Shown here piece after piece: positions 61,298 through 64,000 of a stretch of DNA of 64,000 nt (within the stretch, counting starts at the first letter, position 1; the number at the start of each line of letters is the position of its first letter). The position numbers were made by a program, and so were the translations under genes. The notes below the pieces were generated by a model. It had not been told where the DNA came from. It saw nothing but the letters and a program-made list of their open reading frames with translations, and did no database searches. Source of the stretch: Meridianimarinicoccus aquatilis (GTDB taxonomy: Bacteria; Pseudomonadota; Alphaproteobacteria; Rhodobacterales; Rhodobacteraceae); NCBI RefSeq assembly GCF_004358675.1, contig NZ_SMZO01000014.1, positions 1 to 64,000 on the forward strand, in the 5' to 3' direction.

Positions 61298-61692
61298 TGT
61301 CGGTTTGACGTGGCGGCATTTTCGCCATCATGATCGTTCCGTGATTTTTCTGGCGCGGAGTCGCTGCGTTGCCCTTCCGCACCTTGGATTTCACAGTACC
61401 CGCTTGATTGTTTGAAACTGGGTCCTTCCGCCAAGCCTCTTTGTCTGAAAGAGGAGCGGAAAGTTCTCATCGTGAAGAAGTGTACGAAAAGCCCTCGATC
61501 TTTCCGATGGTCTGGATGAAGCCAAGCGACCTACGCCAGCTGGAAAAACTACTATGCAGGCAACTGCAAAGTAAGATGTCGCGACTGACGATGCTGGAAG
61601 AGAAAGACACTCGGGCCCAATGGTCGCGCCTTTGACGGCTCACGCCACTGACAATAACTCTTCAGACAGGGCATTCGGCTGAATACGGTATC
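61298..61692. other. Gap after cobD, no supported gene
   Basis: This 395-base stretch is less GC-rich than its flanks. Frame 61408-61635 could give 75 residues from TTG, or a shorter product from GTG 61479, but it has no family resemblance and no good start site, so it is not called. CCTCTTT/AAAGAGG at 61436-61454 forms a 7-bp hairpin. No transposase or repeat was recognised. Confidence 0.45.
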
Positions 61693-61845
61693 ATGGCCAA
61701 CCAAATCGCTATCCAGGGGAAGTGGACCGCATACCAGACAGAACCCTATGTGTTCAGGACCGGCATCTGGCTGATCGGATCAATGATGATAGGCCGACTT
61801 TTCATTCGATATCTTGCAGATGTATACGTCGGCAATGAACTGTGA
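61693..61845 (+). CDS. Possible 50-residue single-helix membrane protein
   Basis: ATG 61693 to TGA 61843 would encode MANQIAIQGKWTAYQTEPYV, then a hydrophobic stretch (about residues 23-45, including FRTGIWLIGSMMIGRLFI) and a short acidic end. Base use differs from neighbouring genes, no ribosome site is evident, and no family was recognised. It is convergent to glmS. It is listed because it is the only frame in the gap with a plausible membrane-protein shape. Confidence 0.35.
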   Translation: MANQIAIQGKWTAYQTEPYVFRTGIWLIGSMMIGRLFIRYLADVYVGNEL

Positions 61846-61920
61846 GCGTCTTTGAGGTCGGGACCGGCTTTGTGCAAACTGTTTTGTCGCGCCACAACCG
61901 CTGGTCAAACACCTAGGCCC

Positions 61921-63741
61921 CTACTCCACTGTAACCGACTTAGCGAGGTTGCGAGGTTGGTCAACGTCAGTGCCTTTAGCAACAGCTGTATGATAGGCCA
62001 GCAGCTGCGCCGGCACCGCATAGGCAATCGGTGCGAAAACCGGAGGGACTTTTGGCATCTTGATCCACTTCCAGACACCGTCGCTGGCCCGCTCCAACCC
62101 TTCGGCATCCGAAACCAAAAGCACCTTACCGCCGCGCGCCATGACCTCTTGCATGTTCGACACCGTTTTGTCGAACAGACGGTCCATCGGCGCAAACACC
62201 ACCACAGGAACATTTGGATCAATCAGCGCGATCGGCCCGTGTTTCAACTCGCCGCTGGCATACCCTTCGGCGTGGATATAGCTGATTTCCTTAAGCTTTA
62301 GCGCACCTTCCAACGCCAAGGGGAACATCGCCCCCCGCCCAAGAAACAGAACATCCTGCGCCTTGGCAATTTCGGCAGCCACACCTGCAATATCAGAGGT
62401 TACCAACAGTGCCTGATTGACCACGCCGGGCACCGCACGAAGCGCCGCCAACGTTTCGGCCAGTGCCTCGGGTGACAAGGTTGCGCGGTCTGTCGCTGCT
62501 TTTACGGCGAGGGCTGCCAGAACCGTCAATTGACACGTGAATGCCTTGGTAGAGGCCACGCCGATCTCAACCCCGGCCCGCGTAGGGAGCACCACGTCGC
62601 TTTCTCGTGCAATGGAGCTTTCGGGCACATTCACCACTGACGCAATCCGGACACCTTGCGCCGCAACATAGCGTAACGCAGCAAGCGTATCCGCCGTTTC
62701 ACCCGATTGGCTGACAAATATCGCAAGGCTACCGTCAGGCATCGGCGGTTCGCGATACCTGAACTCAGACGCAATATCGACTTCGACCGGCAGACGCGCC
62801 AGCTGCTCAAACCAATATTTTGCTGTCAGGCAAGCAAAATAGGCGGTCCCGCAAGCCACCATCGTGATGCGCGTGACGGTGGAAAAATCAATTTCGCTTG
62901 GCAAGACCACACCCTGCGCGCCTTCGCGTAAATACTCGGCCAACGTATCACCGATGGCAGATGGCTGCTCTGCCATCTCCTTGGCCATGAAGTATTTGTG
63001 CCCGCCCTTGTCCACATAACTTGTGTCGGGGGCCAAGGTTCGGATTTCACGAGTGACCGTGCGTCCTTGACCATCTGAAATTTCTGCGCCCTCTCGACGG
63101 ACAACAGCAAAATCACCCTCTTCGAGATAGCTCAGGCGGTTGGTCAAAGGCCCAAGTGCAATAGCATCGGATCCGATGAACATTTCGCCATCGCCATACC
63201 CCAGCGCCAAAGGGGATCCACGACGCGCGGCAATGATAAGATCGGGGTGGCCGTCAAACAGCAGACACAGTGCAAACGCCCCTTCAAGCCGGTCCACCGT
63301 CTTCCGCGCAGCATCAATTGGTCCTAGCCCTTGTTCGATGTAGTGCTGTGCCATCAGGGCGATCGTTTCGGTATCCGTATCCGTGTTGTAGGTCAGCCCG
63401 GCGTCGGCAAGCTCGCCCCGTAGCGCACGAAAATTCTCAATGATCCCGTTATGCACGACAGCTACAGGTCCAGCCCGGTGAGGATGCGCGTTGCCGACCG
63501 TGGGGGCGCCGTGGGTTGCCCAACGCGTGTGCCCGATGCCTGTTTTGCCCGGAAGCGGTTCATGCACCAGCAGGTCTGACAATTCTGCCAGCTTGCCGGT
63601 TGCGCGGCGCCGATCAAGATGCCCTTCCTGCAATGTCGCTATGCCGGCACTGTCATAGCCGCGATATTCCATGCGGCGCAGCGCCTCTACCAGCATCGGG
63701 GCGACTTCGTGTTGCCCCAGAACCCCTACAATGCCGCACAT
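61921..63741 (-). CDS. glmS: Glutamine--fructose-6-phosphate aminotransferase
   Basis: 606 residues from ATG 63741. The mature N-terminus CGIVGVLGQHEVAPML has the nucleophile Cys2 of class II glutaminases. Two SIS domains bind the sugar phosphate (IFVSQSGETADTLAALRY, ESSIARESDVVLPTRAGVEIGVASTKAFTCQ, GRGAMFPLALEGALKLKEISYIHAEGYASGELKHGPIALID). It makes glucosamine-6-phosphate, the first step to UDP-GlcNAc. It follows glmU by 4 bases on the same strand; no glmS ribozyme is expected or seen. Confidence 0.98.
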   Translation of the reverse strand: MCGIVGVLGQHEVAPMLVEALRRMEYRGYDSAGIATLQEGHLDRRRATGKLAELSDLLVHEPLPGKTGIGHTRWATHGAPTVGNAHPHRAGPVAVVHNGIIENFRALRGELADAGLTYNTDTDTETIALMAQHYIEQGLGPIDAARKTVDRLEGAFALCLLFDGHPDLIIAARRGSPLALGYGDGEMFIGSDAIALGPLTNRLSYLEEGDFAVVRREGAEISDGQGRTVTREIRTLAPDTSYVDKGGHKYFMAKEMAEQPSAIGDTLAEYLREGAQGVVLPSEIDFSTVTRITMVACGTAYFACLTAKYWFEQLARLPVEVDIASEFRYREPPMPDGSLAIFVSQSGETADTLAALRYVAAQGVRIASVVNVPESSIARESDVVLPTRAGVEIGVASTKAFTCQLTVLAALAVKAATDRATLSPEALAETLAALRAVPGVVNQALLVTSDIAGVAAEIAKAQDVLFLGRGAMFPLALEGALKLKEISYIHAEGYASGELKHGPIALIDPNVPVVVFAPMDRLFDKTVSNMQEVMARGGKVLLVSDAEGLERASDGVWKWIKMPKVPPVFAPIAYAVPAQLLAYHTAVAKGTDVDQPRNLAKSVTVE

Positions 63742-63745
63742 TTGC

Positions 63746-64000
63746 CTACTCCGCCTTGTTTGGTTTGCTGGATTTGCCTGCTTTGATTGCCAAAAGCCGG
63801 GCCCGCAGTTTAACGGCAAGTCCCGCCTTGTTGTCCTGCCGTGCGCGCGCCAGCGCCAGTGCTTCGTCAGGTACATTCTTTGTGATGACAGAGCCGGAGG
63901 CGGTCATCGCCCGAGCGCCCACTGTGACTGGAGCAACCAGCATCGTATTCGATCCGATGAAGGCCCCTTCTCCGACAGTTGTGCGGTGCTTCAACACCCC
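63746..64000 (-). CDS. glmU: Bifunctional GlmU, C-terminal part (5' end missing)
   Basis: The frame is open at the right edge and only the last 84 residues are visible. They are the end of the left-handed beta-helix acetyltransferase domain: [53 protein letters not shown], followed by a basic tail. GlmU acetylates glucosamine-1-phosphate and forms UDP-GlcNAc. Its placement directly upstream of glmS agrees with the pathway. Confidence 0.95.
   Translation of the reverse strand, partial: GVLKHRTTVGEGAFIGSNTMLVAPVTVGARAMTASGSVITKNVPDEALALARARQDNKAGLAVKLRARLLAIKAGKSSKPNKAE

Noticed and set aside
61408-61635. 75-codon frame after cobD
   Set aside because: It begins at TTG without a ribosome site, and the translation shows no recognisable fold or family.
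1-64000. Mobile elements, prophage, gene transfer agent or defence systems
   Set aside because: No transposase, integrase, terminase, capsid, restriction-modification or toxin-antitoxin signature was found in any of the coding regions read.

Overview
This window looks like a stretch of chromosome from an alphaproteobacterium of the order Rhodobacterales, most likely the Roseobacter group. That is inferred from gene content and gene order, since no search could be run. Clues are the high GC, COQ9 and a DUF1285/MoxR/DUF58/DUF4159 block, DUF1523, DUF1636, DUF1244 and DUF6732-type proteins, a CbiG-CobJ fusion beside CbiX, a VPLPA-CTERM protein and a full-consensus CtrA box. No rRNA, tRNA, CRISPR array, insertion sequence, integrase or phage gene was seen. 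It reads as ordinary core and accessory chromosome.

Left part (1-23 kb): a partial DUF2235 hydrolase, valS, two PLP aminotransferases, a tyrosine-phosphatase-like protein and YgfZ. These are followed by creatinase and a four-gene polyamine-type ABC importer (ATPase, binding protein, two permeases). Next come small envelope proteins (DUF1523 and neighbours), a P1/DmpA-family peptidase, an alpha/beta hydrolase, a secreted phytase-like protein behind a good candidate Pho box, a GntP-type permease and an Hsp20 chaperone with a heat-shock-like promoter.

Middle (23-51 kb): a secreted trypsin-like protease and glycolate oxidase glcD-glcE-glcF with a GntR-type operator candidate. Then comes a tightly overlapping MoxR-DUF58-DUF4159-VWA-like operon, a cation diffusion facilitator, polA, a zinc-finger protein and an ABC ATPase without a neighbouring permease. 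Further on are a quinone oxidoreductase, a VPLPA-CTERM surface protein coupled to a peptidoglycan-binding protein, coq9, rpsU, a GST, rpmI-rplT and pyk. Between the CDF gene and polA lies a gene-poor stretch that appears to hold one or two decayed small genes, one a frameshifted VPLPA-CTERM tail.

Right part (51-64 kb): cobalamin genes in two blocks. The leftward block is DUF6732, cbiX, cobH, cobL, cobI and cbiG-cobJ. The rightward block is DUF1636, cobC and cobD. Together they cover several corrin-ring methylations, precorrin-8 rearrangement, cobalt insertion and aminopropanol-arm attachment. A glutathionyl-hydroquinone-reductase-like gene and a degenerate receiver-domain gene with a CtrA box lie between the blocks. 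The window ends with glmS and the 3' end of glmU, which supply UDP-GlcNAc.

No clearly new multi-gene system was found. The most testable unusual items are the creatinase-ABC importer pairing with two enlarged permeases, the Pho-box phytase-like gene, the CtrA-box pseudo-receiver, the frameshifted VPLPA relic, the perfect inverted repeat over the aminotransferase start, and the MoxR/DUF4159 operon of unsettled function.
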